A stretch of DNA of 64,000 nucleotides. It comes from Sergeia podlipaevii (taxonomy: Eukaryota > Euglenozoa > Kinetoplastea > Trypanosomatida > Trypanosomatidae). Of the stretch, positions 1 to 11,700 are shown one piece after another. The position numbers were made by a program, and so were the translations under genes. Numbering within the stretch: position 1 is the stretch's first letter; each line of letters opens with the position of its first letter. The notes under the pieces were generated by a model. It was not told where the DNA came from, did no database searches, and saw nothing but the letters and a program-made list of their open reading frames with translations. The stretch is from assembly GCA_030849805.1 (NCBI GenBank), contig JASANZ010002253.1, forward strand, positions 50,559 through 114,558. Reading direction: 5' to 3'.

Positions 1-1
1 C

Positions 2-2998
2 AGCAAGGCTGATATCTATCTCCTCGACGGTGTGCTGTCCCCACTTGATACAGCGACGCGGACGCACATAGTACGACACGTCTTTCGCGGTTTATTGAAG
101 CGCAAGACTGTCATTGCAGCCACTAATGTCGGTCTTGCGGCGCTGCAGCCACACCGCATCTTTACGGTTGTGGGCACTGGAGGTGTGCGTGAAGACACCG
201 CGCTTTACAAGAGCGTCGCGCGAGACGATGAACACGGCGTACACTCCACTGAAGGCGGCGGTGGCGGTGATGGGGCGATGGTGCGTAGTACCAGCGGTTA
301 TTCGAGAGGGAAGCAGTCAGCTTCTGCTCATAGCGAGGATGACGAAGGTCACTTCGACGTTGACGATGGCGAAGAGGAGGAGGCGCTTACCCATGCGACT
401 CACGAGGGCGACGGCGAGCCTTTGGGTGTGCTGTCAGCGCAGCGTGGTAGCGTAGTAGTGGGGGGCGATGGTGACACAACTGCTTCATTGCCATTGCCGT
501 ATTTGTACGGCGAGGAGTTCGAGGAGGCGGTAGTTTATGAAACAGACGTGGATAACAGCGCCTCTGATGACGATGATGAGAGTAGTACTAGCAGCACTGA
601 CGGTTCTGCGGACTCGTCAAGTCCCGTGCGCGACGGCGGTGGTAGCAGAAGAATCGCTACGACAGCCACCACCACGACTACCACGTCTCTCACTAGGGGC
701 TCGGAGAACAACAGTGACAGTGAGGAGAGGGACTGGGGCGAGGTGAGCGAGAGCACGGAGGGCATCTTGTCAGACCGCACCATGACATCCGACTCCTCAG
801 ACACGGAGTCGGAGATGAGCAGCGCAGCATGCAGTCGCACACACTTGCATAGTGGACATGGCCATCACGGTCATCACCACCATCAAAGCCCGAACACGCT
901 TCAGGTGCGACCTGCTGAAGTGGTGGTTGCCTTTTTAACTTGGCAGTTTGCCGCTGTGCTATTCCTCGTGATTGCTCAACAGTGCTTGTTTCTTGGCGTC
1001 GACATGTGGGTGGCGCTGTGGCTCTCCGAGTGGAGCCCTATCTCTCCCAGACTGCAGTCTGCTCTTGCACTTCTTGTGGGAATTTTTGTAATGGGTGTGT
1101 GCTCTACTCTTGTGTTTCTCCCCGCTCGCGTGCTGGCGTGCTTCCGATGGATCGGAGGCACTATGCACGCGGCGTGTGCACGCGCGGTGGAGAGTGTGCT
1201 GCGGCTACCAGTCCCACTTATGGATGGTCGTACTGCTGTGACGGTGCTCAATATTCTTGCCAAGGACTTTAGTGTTGCGCTGCGCGGTGTGCCTGAGACC
1301 ATCAACGTGCTGCTTGGGGCGGTGGTGCAGATTGCAATCGTTTGCGCCTTCAATGTGTGTGTGAACCCTTTCTTTCTGCTCCTTCTTCCCACAGCGTCTT
1401 GCCTCTTCTGTGGTGTTGCGCATCGCGCCGTGGTGGTGACGCGGGAGCTGCGTCGCTTAGAAACGCGGTCTATGAGTAGCACTCTTACACTGTTGCGCGA
1501 GGCGTTGGAGGGAGCGCCTATGGTGCGCTGCTTCGCCATGCAGGATACCATCCGAGAGGAGTATTGCCACTCTCTTGACACGGCCAACTCGGCTACCGTT
1601 ACCGAGTTCATGTGCGACTGCTGGGTTGGACTTCGCATTCGTGCTGTGTCTGTGCTCTTGGCGAGCTTGGTGGCGATTCTGGGCGTACTCTTCGCGGGGC
1701 CTCGCATGGAGCCAAGTCTCACCGGAGTGGCCATCTTGCTCTGCATGCGGGTGTCTCATATGCTCGCGGTGGCGTGCAGCGCGTCAGTGCGGGTGCGTGC
1801 GCAGTGGGCCTCGTTACGGCGAGTTCTCAAGTTACTTCGACTTCCTGCTGAGCCTCTCACAACCAAGGGGAGTGCAACAGTGGAGACGTACTATGCCCAG
1901 AAGGAAGGAGAGCTGCTGGAGTATAGCAGCTTCGCCTTTGCCGCAGGTTCCTGGCATATCGGCAATAGAAATAGGAAGGGCAGCTGTGCTGGTGGACTTG
2001 GTACGTGTATCCCCAACTACGGCGCGGTTGCCACCAATAGCTCTACGGGCATGCACTCTGTGAGCAGCTACTCGGGCTTCGGTCTCAGTCCTTATCCAGA
2101 CGGCACCCTTGCCATTTCGATGAACAACGTTTCTGCACGCTATCGCCGCGGACAACCGGATGGACTGCTCAACTTCTCCCTTTCTATGCAGTTTGGCGAG
2201 CGTGTCGGCCTTGTCAGCCGTGCGGGGCATGGAAAGTCTCTTGTGGTGAGCGCTCTGCAACGTTTGGCGACGCCTGGTGATGGCGCTATAACCGGTAGTT
2301 GTGGCAGTATTCAAGTACGCGGTGAGGACGTTGATGCCGTGCCGTACCCCATTCTACGCAGTTGGTTCGCTATGATACCACCTGAGCCTCTTGCGCTGCG
2401 CGAGACATGGCGACACCATCTTATGTGGGGGGTCGGCACCTCTGAGACACAACAGCAGCAGGACATGGGTGGAGGAACCCTCAGCTCAGACACACTCCCG
2501 CTCTACAGTGACGACGCGCTATGGTCTGCCTTGGCCGTTGTCGGACTTGACGCTCCGGTGCGTCGCGCTGGAGGGCTAGACACGCCTGTCTTTTCCTCAA
2601 AAGCTTGCGCTGGTAGTAGCGTGATCGCTGCTGGTGGCATTTCTGCTGCGGCTGTTTTTCAGTTGTTGTGCCTTGCGCGCGCGGTGCTGTGGAGGACTCC
2701 GATGGTGATTCTCGAGGAGGCTTCGCCTGGCGATAGCCGTGTGGATGCCATTGTGCAGCGCGTGATGCGCGCGGAGTTGCGGGCGTGCACGTTGCTGATG
2801 ATTGCGCGACGCATGGCGACGATAGAGGCGCTCTGCTCGCGTGTTGTAGTGCTAGAAGATGGTGAGATAGTGGCGACGCTCGAGCGCTCTGTGGAAGATG
2901 TGGAGAAGGGCTCTGCTACTTTTGTGGATACCTTTGGCGCCGAGGGCGGAACGCACATCCCCAAGACACTTCAGGATATTGTTGCGTACTTTGACTGA
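2..2998 (+). CDS. ABC transporter, ABCC/MRP-type, C-terminal part (5' end outside window)
   Basis: The frame is open from the window edge, so the gene starts upstream; 998 residues are visible. They hold the end of nucleotide-binding domain 1 (DIYLLDGVLSPLD, residues 4-16), a 240-residue acidic, Ser/Gly-rich linker, a second membrane domain (about 305-620) with several hydrophobic segments, and nucleotide-binding domain 2 (about 703-980). The order NBD1-TMD2-NBD2 and NBD2 motifs such as QLLCLARAVL place it in the ABCC (MRP) class, membrane exporters for conjugates or drugs. Several ATPase residues are replaced. In NBD1 the catalytic acidic position is Gly and the H-loop His is Asn. In NBD2 Walker A reads SRAGHGKS, the Q-loop Gln is Pro, the signature is SAAAVFQ and the H-loop His is Arg. 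The family call is firm. The substrate is unknown, and active transport is doubtful. Confidence 0.85.
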   Translation, partial: SKADIYLLDGVLSPLDTATRTHIVRHVFRGLLKRKTVIAATNVGLAALQPHRIFTVVGTGGVREDTALYKSVARDDEHGVHSTEGGGGGDGAMVRSTSGYSRGKQSASAHSEDDEGHFDVDDGEEEEALTHATHEGDGEPLGVLSAQRGSVVVGGDGDTTASLPLPYLYGEEFEEAVVYETDVDNSASDDDDESSTSSTDGSADSSSPVRDGGGSRRIATTATTTTTTSLTRGSENNSDSEERDWGEVSESTEGILSDRTMTSDSSDTESEMSSAACSRTHLHSGHGHHGHHHHQSPNTLQVRPAEVVVAFLTWQFAAVLFLVIAQQCLFLGVDMWVALWLSEWSPISPRLQSALALLVGIFVMGVCSTLVFLPARVLACFRWIGGTMHAACARAVESVLRLPVPLMDGRTAVTVLNILAKDFSVALRGVPETINVLLGAVVQIAIVCAFNVCVNPFFLLLLPTASCLFCGVAHRAVVVTRELRRLETRSMSSTLTLLREALEGAPMVRCFAMQDTIREEYCHSLDTANSATVTEFMCDCWVGLRIRAVSVLLASLVAILGVLFAGPRMEPSLTGVAILLCMRVSHMLAVACSASVRVRAQWASLRRVLKLLRLPAEPLTTKGSATVETYYAQKEGELLEYSSFAFAAGSWHIGNRNRKGSCAGGLGTCIPNYGAVATNSSTGMHSVSSYSGFGLSPYPDGTLAISMNNVSARYRRGQPDGLLNFSLSMQFGERVGLVSRAGHGKSLVVSALQRLATPGDGAITGSCGSIQVRGEDVDAVPYPILRSWFAMIPPEPLALRETWRHHLMWGVGTSETQQQQDMGGGTLSSDTLPLYSDDALWSALAVVGLDAPVRRAGGLDTPVFSSKACAGSSVIAAGGISAAAVFQLLCLARAVLWRTPMVILEEASPGDSRVDAIVQRVMRAELRACTLLMIARRMATIEALCSRVVVLEDGEIVATLERSVEDVEKGSATFVDTFGAEGGTHIPKTLQDIVAYFD

Positions 2999-3259
2999 GA
3001 GTGTCTCTACAAATGTACAAGGAAGAAATGAGAGAAGAGAGATATGAATAAAGTGAAGGACTTTATAACGAGACAAGATGCTTCCATGCGCGCGCAATCG
3101 CTGGGAATACTGAGTCATGATTTAACATGTTTTGGGAGCTTTAGTTCTTCCATTTCTTTTCGATGTACGTGAGTCAGTATTGACTTCCTTTTCTTTTGTT
3201 CCTTTATTTTTGCATTTTTTTTTTCCTTGAAGAGCGACAGAAACAAGCAGAAAAGAGAG

Positions 3260-4960
3260 ATGAAGCGAGTGCTTGCGACTACGCTACTCACCACTGACAT
3301 GCGAGTCCGTGCTGAAGCCTTCTCTGTCTGCCCCGTGACTGTTTGCAACATCAGAAGGTACACTCAGAAGACTTCTCAGTACACAAACACTAGCGGCAAG
3401 TCTTTCACGCAAAAAGGAAGGAAGCCTTTACGTGGGATGGTAGAGGCTGCTACCGCTGCTGCGGATGAGAAGGCAATGGGGTGGAGCTACGAAGAGGTGA
3501 ATCCTGCCACCGGCAAGACCTCTCTTGACGTGCTCTACGAGGCAAACCTCGATCGCATTCGAGCCATTCTCGAACAGCCGTTGCCTCGTCTGCCTCCAGA
3601 TGGCACGATCGAGCCAGACTTTTTTGTTGGCTTTGCGCACTATAACTATCGGCTTCGCGATGAGTACCGCGCGCTGATTGCGCGCGAGCTGCACGTGCCG
3701 GTGCAGGCGGTTCGCCTCTCCGTTGCGTGGAGCGGGCGGTTCGACGTGAGTCGCTTCTCTCGCGTGCAGAAAGTGTGTGGAGTCCACATTGAGCGATCTT
3801 TTTTTCGTGATGAACATCCTCGTCGTCATTCCAATACACGCAGCGGTCAAGGGGACGACGCGCAAGTAGAAAGAGGTGATGAGGATGGAAGCAGTGCCAG
3901 AGAAAGAGAAGCACAATCCGCTACAGGGGCAACGGAGAAGGAGCCTCTTCCATCGCATTTGCAGGCACGCGTGGATGCGCTTGTGGCGGCGATTGTTGCG
4001 CGCAGGACAGAGCACCTACTTTCTGCTCAGATGCTTCAAGCCGCTGGTGCAGTCCCAGAGGTTGAGTTTGCGCTCACCCAGCAAGAGCAACGGCTGCTTG
4101 CCCGCTTGCATGCTTGGATGAAGGAACACATTCTGCAAGCGAACTTAGTTGTTCTCTTGTACGGCGGCAACACATCAGATCGCGATTACCAAAAGCTCAA
4201 GGTGCGGCAACAACTGCAGCAGAGCGGGACAACTAGTAAGAAGTACAATGTAGCCGCCGGCACAGATGCTATGAATACTAACCTCAATAGCAGTAGCGAA
4301 GGCACACCGTGGTATGCGGGGGATGCTGTAGAAGCGGCGCGGCAACGGGAGTACATTGAGAAGCGCTGGCTCAAGTCGTTTCACAGCCGTGAGGTGATAC
4401 CGCGGATACTCTCACTCGGCACTCTTGCTTCTCAACTCGGGCACGCGGTTGTCTCTGGGGAGGTAGCGAGTGCTGGTAATAGCAGCGAGGGGTCAGCTTT
4501 AGTAGAGGCGGAGCTTTTGCAATTTCTTTCTCATAAATGTGGCAAAGATGGCACAGCAGCGGGAAAGGAGTGTGCACTGCCGGTGGATGGTATTTTCACT
4601 GATGCAACAGCACTAGCGTCGCTCTCTACGGAGAAGCTTGCACTCGCACAGCGATGGCTGTACTTGACGCGTCACGCACTCTTCTTTGGGTCACGCGGGA
4701 TTGGCGGCGAAAGCGGTAGCGGTAGTGGTGGCGTGCGGGAAAGCAAACAGCTGCCAGCTATTTTTGTACATGGCGCGTACGCTGGTGGGCCTCAAGAAAT
4801 GAGATACTTGCAGCACAACAAGCGAGCGATGGATGCGTTACTGCTGCACCCAAACGATATCACTCTCAAGAAGTCCTTTGCGAGCCGGTTGCGCAATGGC
4901 CACTCTCGGCTGCGTATGCATGAGGAGGCAGTTGCTGGAGCACATGGTGGTGGCAGCTAA
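3260..4960 (+). CDS. Hypothetical, probably mitochondrial protein with weak glutaredoxin-like C-terminus
   Basis: I chose the ATG at 3260. The frame is open slightly further upstream, but that part lies in a polypyrimidine tract ending in AG at 3231-3232, the likely trans-splice acceptor. The 566-residue product starts with a basic, hydroxyl-rich, acid-poor stretch (MKRVLATTLL onward), which suggests mitochondrial import. A conserved-looking block covers about residues 70-180 (DFFVGFAHYNYRLRDEYRAL). A charged low-complexity insert follows. The C-terminal half contains NLVVLLYGG and, near the end, AIFVHGAYAGGPQEMRYL, which resembles the last strand and GG turn of glutaredoxin folds (typically VFVNGxxIGGxDDLxxL). 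No CxxC pair is seen at the expected place, so redox activity is not supported. Function unknown; the glutaredoxin link is only a resemblance. Confidence 0.75.
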   Translation: MKRVLATTLLTTDMRVRAEAFSVCPVTVCNIRRYTQKTSQYTNTSGKSFTQKGRKPLRGMVEAATAAADEKAMGWSYEEVNPATGKTSLDVLYEANLDRIRAILEQPLPRLPPDGTIEPDFFVGFAHYNYRLRDEYRALIARELHVPVQAVRLSVAWSGRFDVSRFSRVQKVCGVHIERSFFRDEHPRRHSNTRSGQGDDAQVERGDEDGSSAREREAQSATGATEKEPLPSHLQARVDALVAAIVARRTEHLLSAQMLQAAGAVPEVEFALTQQEQRLLARLHAWMKEHILQANLVVLLYGGNTSDRDYQKLKVRQQLQQSGTTSKKYNVAAGTDAMNTNLNSSSEGTPWYAGDAVEAARQREYIEKRWLKSFHSREVIPRILSLGTLASQLGHAVVSGEVASAGNSSEGSALVEAELLQFLSHKCGKDGTAAGKECALPVDGIFTDATALASLSTEKLALAQRWLYLTRHALFFGSRGIGGESGSGSGGVRESKQLPAIFVHGAYAGGPQEMRYLQHNKRAMDALLLHPNDITLKKSFASRLRNGHSRLRMHEEAVAGAHGGGS

Positions 4961-4997
4961 TGAGCTGGATGTTTTTTTTTTTTAAAGAGAATCCTCT

Positions 4998-5017
4998 ACA
5001 CACACACACACACACAC
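4998..5017. repeat. (CA)n microsatellite
   Basis: A 20-bp run of AC repeats shortly after the stop of the probable mitochondrial protein gene, probably in its 3' UTR. Confidence 0.9.
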
Positions 5018-5690
5018 GAAATGAGAAGTTGACATCTTCTCAAGTCTTTACAAGCACTGTTTTTTTTTCCCCCGTTATATTCAAACGACTAATGATCAAA
5101 AAGAAACAAAAACAAATATTGACTGCTTTTTAACCGCCATTTTTTTTTTTTTTTAAACGACGCTTTTGATGTGTTACTTTCTCTTTTGTTCATTATCTAA
5201 TAAAACATCACTTTCTTCTTTCTTTTATTTTTACTAACGTGTGTGATATGGCAAATAGGAATTTGTGTCTGTGTGTTTGTAAAGTAGATCTTGAAGATTA
5301 TTTTTCTTGCTAGGGCCTTTGAAATCTAGCTTTTTCCCCCCTAGAATACTCTTTTCTGAGGCCCTTCCTCTCCCCACACACATATACATACGAAGGAGTG
5401 CCAAAAGAAAAAATTCCTCAAAGGCGAAACACATCGTGCATATTAGAAACACCAAACGACAAATACAGGAGTACTTAGGTGCAGTTAGCTCCCCTCCTTC
5501 TCTTCGCTTATCTAAGGAGGCAAGCTGTAGTTGCCTTCGCCCTTCATTCACGTTAGACAGAACTGTTACACAGCTATATTTGTATATAGTTCTTCCTTTT
5601 TTTTCCTTTTCTCTTTTTTGAAAGTGAGGGGGAAATAGTTAGAACATCTATTTTCAAAGCATCTAAGAGGAAAGAAACATATATCTATAC

Positions 5691-5720
5691 ATATATATAT
5701 ATATAGAGAGAGAGAGAGAG
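5691..5720. repeat. (AT)n-(AG)n compound microsatellite
   Basis: AT repeats run directly into AG repeats and end 14 nt before the ATG of the giant WD40 gene, so they probably lie in its 5' leader. Confidence 0.9.
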
Positions 5721-5734
5721 TAGTGGTAATAGTC

Positions 5735-8700
5735 ATGGATGCATCCGCAAAGAAAAAGGCCTACGCTCTCACGCATGGTGGCGGTGGTGGCGAGGTGTTA
5801 GGTAAGAACCGGACCGCGATGGCTCGCGCCAGAGTTGCTAAAACGCTGCAGCTTGAGGGCGACGTACCTCCACCCATCACACCACGCACTGAACTCCCTC
5901 TCAACAGACATCTTAGTACTCGCTATATCCCTGCACAGGTACCATTTTCTTCTCTCTCGTGTGGCGAATTCCTCACCGCTCGTGATGTGCAGGACCTTTC
6001 CGTTATTTTTTGCCGCTATAACGTATTGCTTAACGACGTTGAAACTGGTGGCAGTCACAACTGCGAAGATCTCAGGTCACTGTGCTCACTCACACAAAAT
6101 AGTGATGGTGGTGGTGGCGACTTTGGTAGGTGCGAATCGGCTACATTCTCTCATTTCGGGGGTGAAGTAGAAAATGTTGCCAGTGGACCTGGCAGACAGC
6201 AACAGCAGCATCGCATGACTTCCAGTTCCGTTGGGCCCAGCGTCAACGTTAGTGAACGCCCTGCTCATGGACAACGGAAGCGGCTAGCACGAGTTGGATC
6301 AGGAACGCTAGTCGACAGTAAGCTTACACGTGACGAGGACGATCGTGCGCTCTCCGTAGAGTGGCTTGTGGAGTTGCTTCTTGACATCATCGCAAGCCGC
6401 CTCGACGTGTCACTCACAGCAGCTGTCTCTGCGGCCTCACCTGGTGCCACGCTAAGAACTACTCACGTCAATTCTGCCATTGCCGTCGCTGGTAGTCATC
6501 CACAAGCAAATACCGCGAACCCTATGAACCTTGCCACCATTGCCGCTGCCGTCGCTAATACCAGCACGATGCGCCGGCACCGCGACAGCGTCTCAACTGT
6601 CGCTGGCGCAAACTCAAATGAATTAGCCAGCCCCCACCGCTCTGGTGCCACTGCGGCTGGTGGGAGTGGTGGTGGTGGTGGTGGTGGAGGGGGTTTCTCT
6701 TCTCGTCGTAGCTCCTCTGGAAGTGCCGCTCTGCTTGGCCACTCCACACACTTTGACACGAACAATGCTGTTGCCTATCGTATGCGTCGCCGTGCGCTGC
6801 GCCAAGCGCAACTAGCCAAGTATCGTGAGGAGCTGATGTCCTGGGTCTCCACACTGGCACAGCCGTGCAACGCGCTGACCACGCCGGCAGTGTGGGAGGA
6901 GTGCGACAAGCAAGTGCGTCTGCTCTCGGAATACCGAAACATCATCAAGCGTGCAGACACCCAGCGTACGCCCACGTCCAATGCCACGGCCAGTGGCGGT
7001 GCTTCGTATGGCATTGTCCAGCTCTCTGCAGCAGCGGAGCTCCGATGTGGGGGGTGGGGCCCCATTACGGACAAGTGCGCTTCCCCACGCAAGAGGTTAG
7101 GCAGCTTGAGCACCACCATGGGTGTGCCCACACCGCTATCTGCTCTCTCCAGTCCGCTGCACCGCCAAACCGTCAGAGGAGCAGTGACGGTGGTGGTTCC
7201 ACAGCAGTGCTCCATGACGGATCCGATGAGTTTGTACACCTCTGCCCCCTCAATATTGGCAGACCAGTCTACTAGCGACCCTGCTATGTATCGTATTAAC
7301 CTTGAGGATGCTACAAATAGTCTCTTGCGGCGGTTTCCGTTGACGCACGCACCTGTGCCCACTTCGCGACGGAATTCATTCCAGAATAACAGCAGCGGTG
7401 CTGGTGCGTCGATATCATTTCCCGAGCAGGGTGGTAGCAACAGCTCTGGACATGCCTTTGCCTATCAGCAAAACAACAACAGCGGCGTAGAGGACACGAT
7501 TGTTATCGCATGCTATGGTGAGCACGTGGATGGCACATCGTGCGCCATGTGGAGAGATATATTAATGCAGCCGCGCGCATGGTCGGGGGAGCTGTACGAA
7601 TACTTAGAAGATGAAACAGCAAACGGATTCTTAGGGGCGGCAACTTCCTCGGTTGCGGTTCGAGGGACTGGCAGGGCAAACGCGCTGGCTATTCAGAGGC
7701 AGCAACAAGAGCAACAGCGGCAGAATGCAGCCGCCCGGCGCCGACGCGAGCAGAGCAAGTACCATATTGTTTGCTGGAGCGACCTCACCAACAACTTCAT
7801 TGTTGAGCAGGAGATTGAACTGTACCGGCGTGGTGCAGAGGCAATGTATTCTCGTGTTCCTACAATGACTCTTGAGGAAGATGACAGGACTAACAACCAT
7901 CAGAAGAATCCCAGTGATGTTCCTTTGCTCTCTCCAAGCGACCGGGATGAGGACGAGGATGATGAAGAGGAGAATGCAGCGGATATGGCGCACATGTCAG
8001 CGAACCGTTCACGTCGTCGCCACAGGACACGCAAGGGGAAAGAAGCCGTCTCAGATCCACAGAACTCTATTGTAGCTGACCTAGAGACCTTTGCGGAGGA
8101 ATTGAAGGGCCTGCATACCCAGTCGGCCGATCATGCCATTGTGACGAAGAGCGGCCGCAACATCATCACAAGCGCCAAGGATGGAATTGTGAAAGTCTGG
8201 GAGACTTGCTGGGGTCAATTTGTGTGCAATATTTTGAACGTAGGCAAGGCGTGGGTTCTTCACATGTGCCTGCTGCACGACGATCAGTATCTGATGGTGG
8301 CAACCACTAATGCGGAGCTGACCATCTTGGAGTTTCCAAAGGGTTCCATTATACAGAAGTTCCGCGGCTGCACGACACTTTCTACTGCACTGCGCAAGGT
8401 GACCCAGGAGGGCACAACATATGTTCAGAGGTATGGCATTAAGCCAGGTGAGTGTGGCCCACACCGCATGGACTACCGAGAGGGCATGCCTGCGGAGACG
8501 TTTCACGCCATGCGCAAGGAGGCGCAGCTCGCCCATACAATGACAGTGTTGCCAGCGAAGGCTATTGAAGGCTTCGTTACCCCAACGGCGCTTTTCTTTC
8601 ATCCCGAGCAGGGTCTCTGCTTCTTTGGTACTGCTGAGGGAGTTGTAGGGTGCTTTGACATTTCTCACGACGTGAAGCGCAGCACAATTATGTCTGGCGC

Positions 8701-11700
8701 CAATACGAAGCCAATCCGGCTCACAACCTCTATGCAAGCACACGCACCTGGTACTGCCATCACAGGCATTTTGTATTCGCGAACAGGGAACTGCGTCATC
8801 TCCACTGGGCCAGACGGCAGTGTCATGCGAACGCCGCTCCTCACTGATCCTCGCGTGACTGGGAAAAGCATCACATTCGGTGTCCCGGTGCTGCTGCCGA
8901 CCTTTTCACAGAAGCCTGTCCGCTCACTCGTGTTCTGCCGCTCCGCGAAGGTCTTCGTTACCGTCCATAGTGACCGTCGCGTGCTGCTGTGGGCACTTCA
9001 TAGAACTGGCACGGAGATTGTACACCAGTATCCGCAGGAAACGCAAGACATCGTCGGCGTCACTTTTCTGGAGGAGCACGACCGCATCGCGCTCCTCAGC
9101 GCGGACAGAAGTATTCGTGTCTACGACCTGCGCGGCTTCAGGGCCCACACTGTGATTTATCCATCGCGTTTGTCTGAAAACCGTGTGGAGGACATGGCGT
9201 CTGTGACGCTCAAGAGCTCCATGGACGACGCAGACGGCGCCTTGGCGTACCTGCCGCAGAGTGAGCGACTTGTGTGCGCGCTGCGGGGCCCTGTCATGTA
9301 CGAGCCTACTGCGCCATCCGAGAAGGAGAAGAAGAAGCCACCGAAGCCACCACTGCTGTCGGCTTCACCTAACTTTCACATTGCGAAACGAAGCAGGGGT
9401 GCTGACGACATGCCACCGGGTTTCACCGCCTTTCAAGAAGTCATGGATAGCGATAGCAGCGACTTTGATGATTTCACTGGAGATGAAGAGATCGACGGAC
9501 ACAAGCGCGGTGGCGGCGAAAATGGTTCCAATGCGGCGGAGTTGCGGGCACAGAGGCGTGCAGAGCAGCGCGCGGCTGAGCGTCGGCGGCTGGAGGAAGA
9601 GAAGCTTGCTGCGCGTCGTCTGCAGCTTCGCACCACACACTCTCGCGGCATCATCGAGGTGGTCGTCAACCGCGCAGCCGCGGAATTGCATTCCTTCAGC
9701 GCGGACAAGTGGAAGGTGTGGAGCTTGCGCAGCGGTCAACTCCTGCGCGAGGTGGATATTCCACTGCGTGTGCGTGAGCAGCTCCCCGTTTTCTCAAAGA
9801 CACTTGCAACTTCGGTTGGGTGGACAACGGACGCACAGACAAGGCTGCTTGCGGGTGCCCGAGACGGCGTTGTGGTGACACTGGACTCTGCAAATGGAGG
9901 CATTGTACACGCCGAGGAGCTGATTCGTGAGACAGGCCTCAAGGGTGATCTTGTCGATCGTGATATCGCCCTTGTACTTCATCATGGAAACCGGACATAC
10001 ATCTGCGGTGGTCGTACCTGTGTGGTTCGGCGCTACATGCCCAACGTGCTGCGCTCCAACGGTGAAGAGAGCACCGTCTCCATGGCAGTGCGGTTGCCCA
10101 TTCGTACCACTATTACCGCGTGCTGCATTGTTCGCGATACGCACGTGTGCCTCGGTACCATCGACACCCGTCTCTACTTTTACCGAATGGTTGACGGGAG
10201 TGCGCCGTACTGTGAGGAGGTGCTTCGCTGTGACACACAGCCAGATGCCGAGCCTGACATTGGCGCCGTGGTAGGTCTTTTCTACCTCAACGAGAACAGT
10301 CAGAATCTTCTTCTCGTTATCCTGGACACGGGCGTGATGCACGTGTATGCGTACTTAAAAAACGCCTTCGTTGCTCGCTTCCGTGTGGTTCGTGCGCACG
10401 AGTGTCGCGTGCGAAAGGTGGTGCACCATCGTGCAGAACACCGTATCATTATAGGTGACTCTATCGGTCGCGTGCACGTGCTGGACATTAGTAAGTTCAT
10501 CTCTGAGCACGTTGAGTTTCGCCGCGCGATATCATTGCAATACTCGTTTCAGGCGGACACTGCAGAGATCATCTCACTCGACTTCTTTACCGTGATGCCA
10601 TCCACCTTGCTTCCCGATTTTGACTTGTCTTCAAACGGACAACAGCAGCCGAAGACTGGGCTTACTCTTCGGGGCGTTTATGCGGCTGCTGGCGGTGCTG
10701 CTACTGTTTCCATTGTGTCGAGCGGCACGGGGATGAACGCGCCGGTACTGGGGGCATGTTCGCCTAACGGGATCGGGGTCGGCGGTAGCGGAGAGGGCGG
10801 CGCGCCGCCATCTCTCATCTCCCCTATCTCGGGGACTTCAGGGTTCGATGGCTCGGCGACCAACAACGGGGCTATGTCACGTCCTGTAGGCAACAATGGT
10901 AATCAGCAGCAGCCACGCCACTACCTCGTTGTCGGGTCCATTAGTGGCAACGCGCGCTTATTCCTGCTGGAGCCGCAGTCGCTATACTCTGCGCCGGCGG
11001 CGGCAACCAACAGTCTCGCTGGAAACGCGTTCGACAACGAATCCATCACAACGGCTGCAGGACTGCTGAACAGCATGACGCGACGCTCGTCCTTGGCGGG
11101 GACCGCTCAAAGCAGCTCGGGACTCCCTACGCCCACGAAGCAACATACAGTTGTAGTAGAGGGCAACCCTCTCTCCTCTCCTCAAAACAACGCCAGTCAG
11201 TCGCAGCTGCCCGTTGTGGTCGGCATTTTTGGTTTTGACACGTGGGACCTTGTGAATGGCACAGGTTTTAGCAACATGAATATCAGCCCATCGACCACTC
11301 CCATACTGAGAAGAGGAAACGAGCGAATGCTGGACGCTATTTTACAGCAGGCAAAGCATCAGATGGCCGCCGCGGAGAAAGCTGCAGCTGCTACGCAAAG
11401 CACTGTCAGCAGCGTTACGACAGAAAAGGACTGTACTACGACTACCACTGACGCGCGAAGCCTCCGTTCTTCACCTCTTCGGCCTGGGTCCTCTGGTAGA
11501 CAACGGAGCGGCAAAAAACAGAGTCGCAGGAAACCGAAGAAAGTCCAGAAGGAAAGCACCACTCCAATTATATCACCCCGCAAAGATGGTTTTTCGTTGC
11601 TGAATGAGCAGCGTGTGGTGGTCAATAGTAGTTCCGCAACAAACGCGCCTGTGGGCAAGCAGCATCGTCGCGGGCGTTCCTTCAACCAATCAACCGACAA

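Larger units (their letters stand above)
4961..5734 (+). other. Intergenic region, 774 bp
   Basis: No gene seen. It holds T runs, a (CA)n tract and, next to the WD40 start, an AT/AG microsatellite. Pyrimidine-rich stretches near 5590-5620 are candidate splice signals for the WD40 gene. Confidence 0.7.

Noticed and set aside
976..1746. 256-codon minus-strand ORF
   Set aside because: Lies inside the ABC transporter membrane domain, opposite strand; Arg/Ser/Thr-rich shadow with no recognisable motif.
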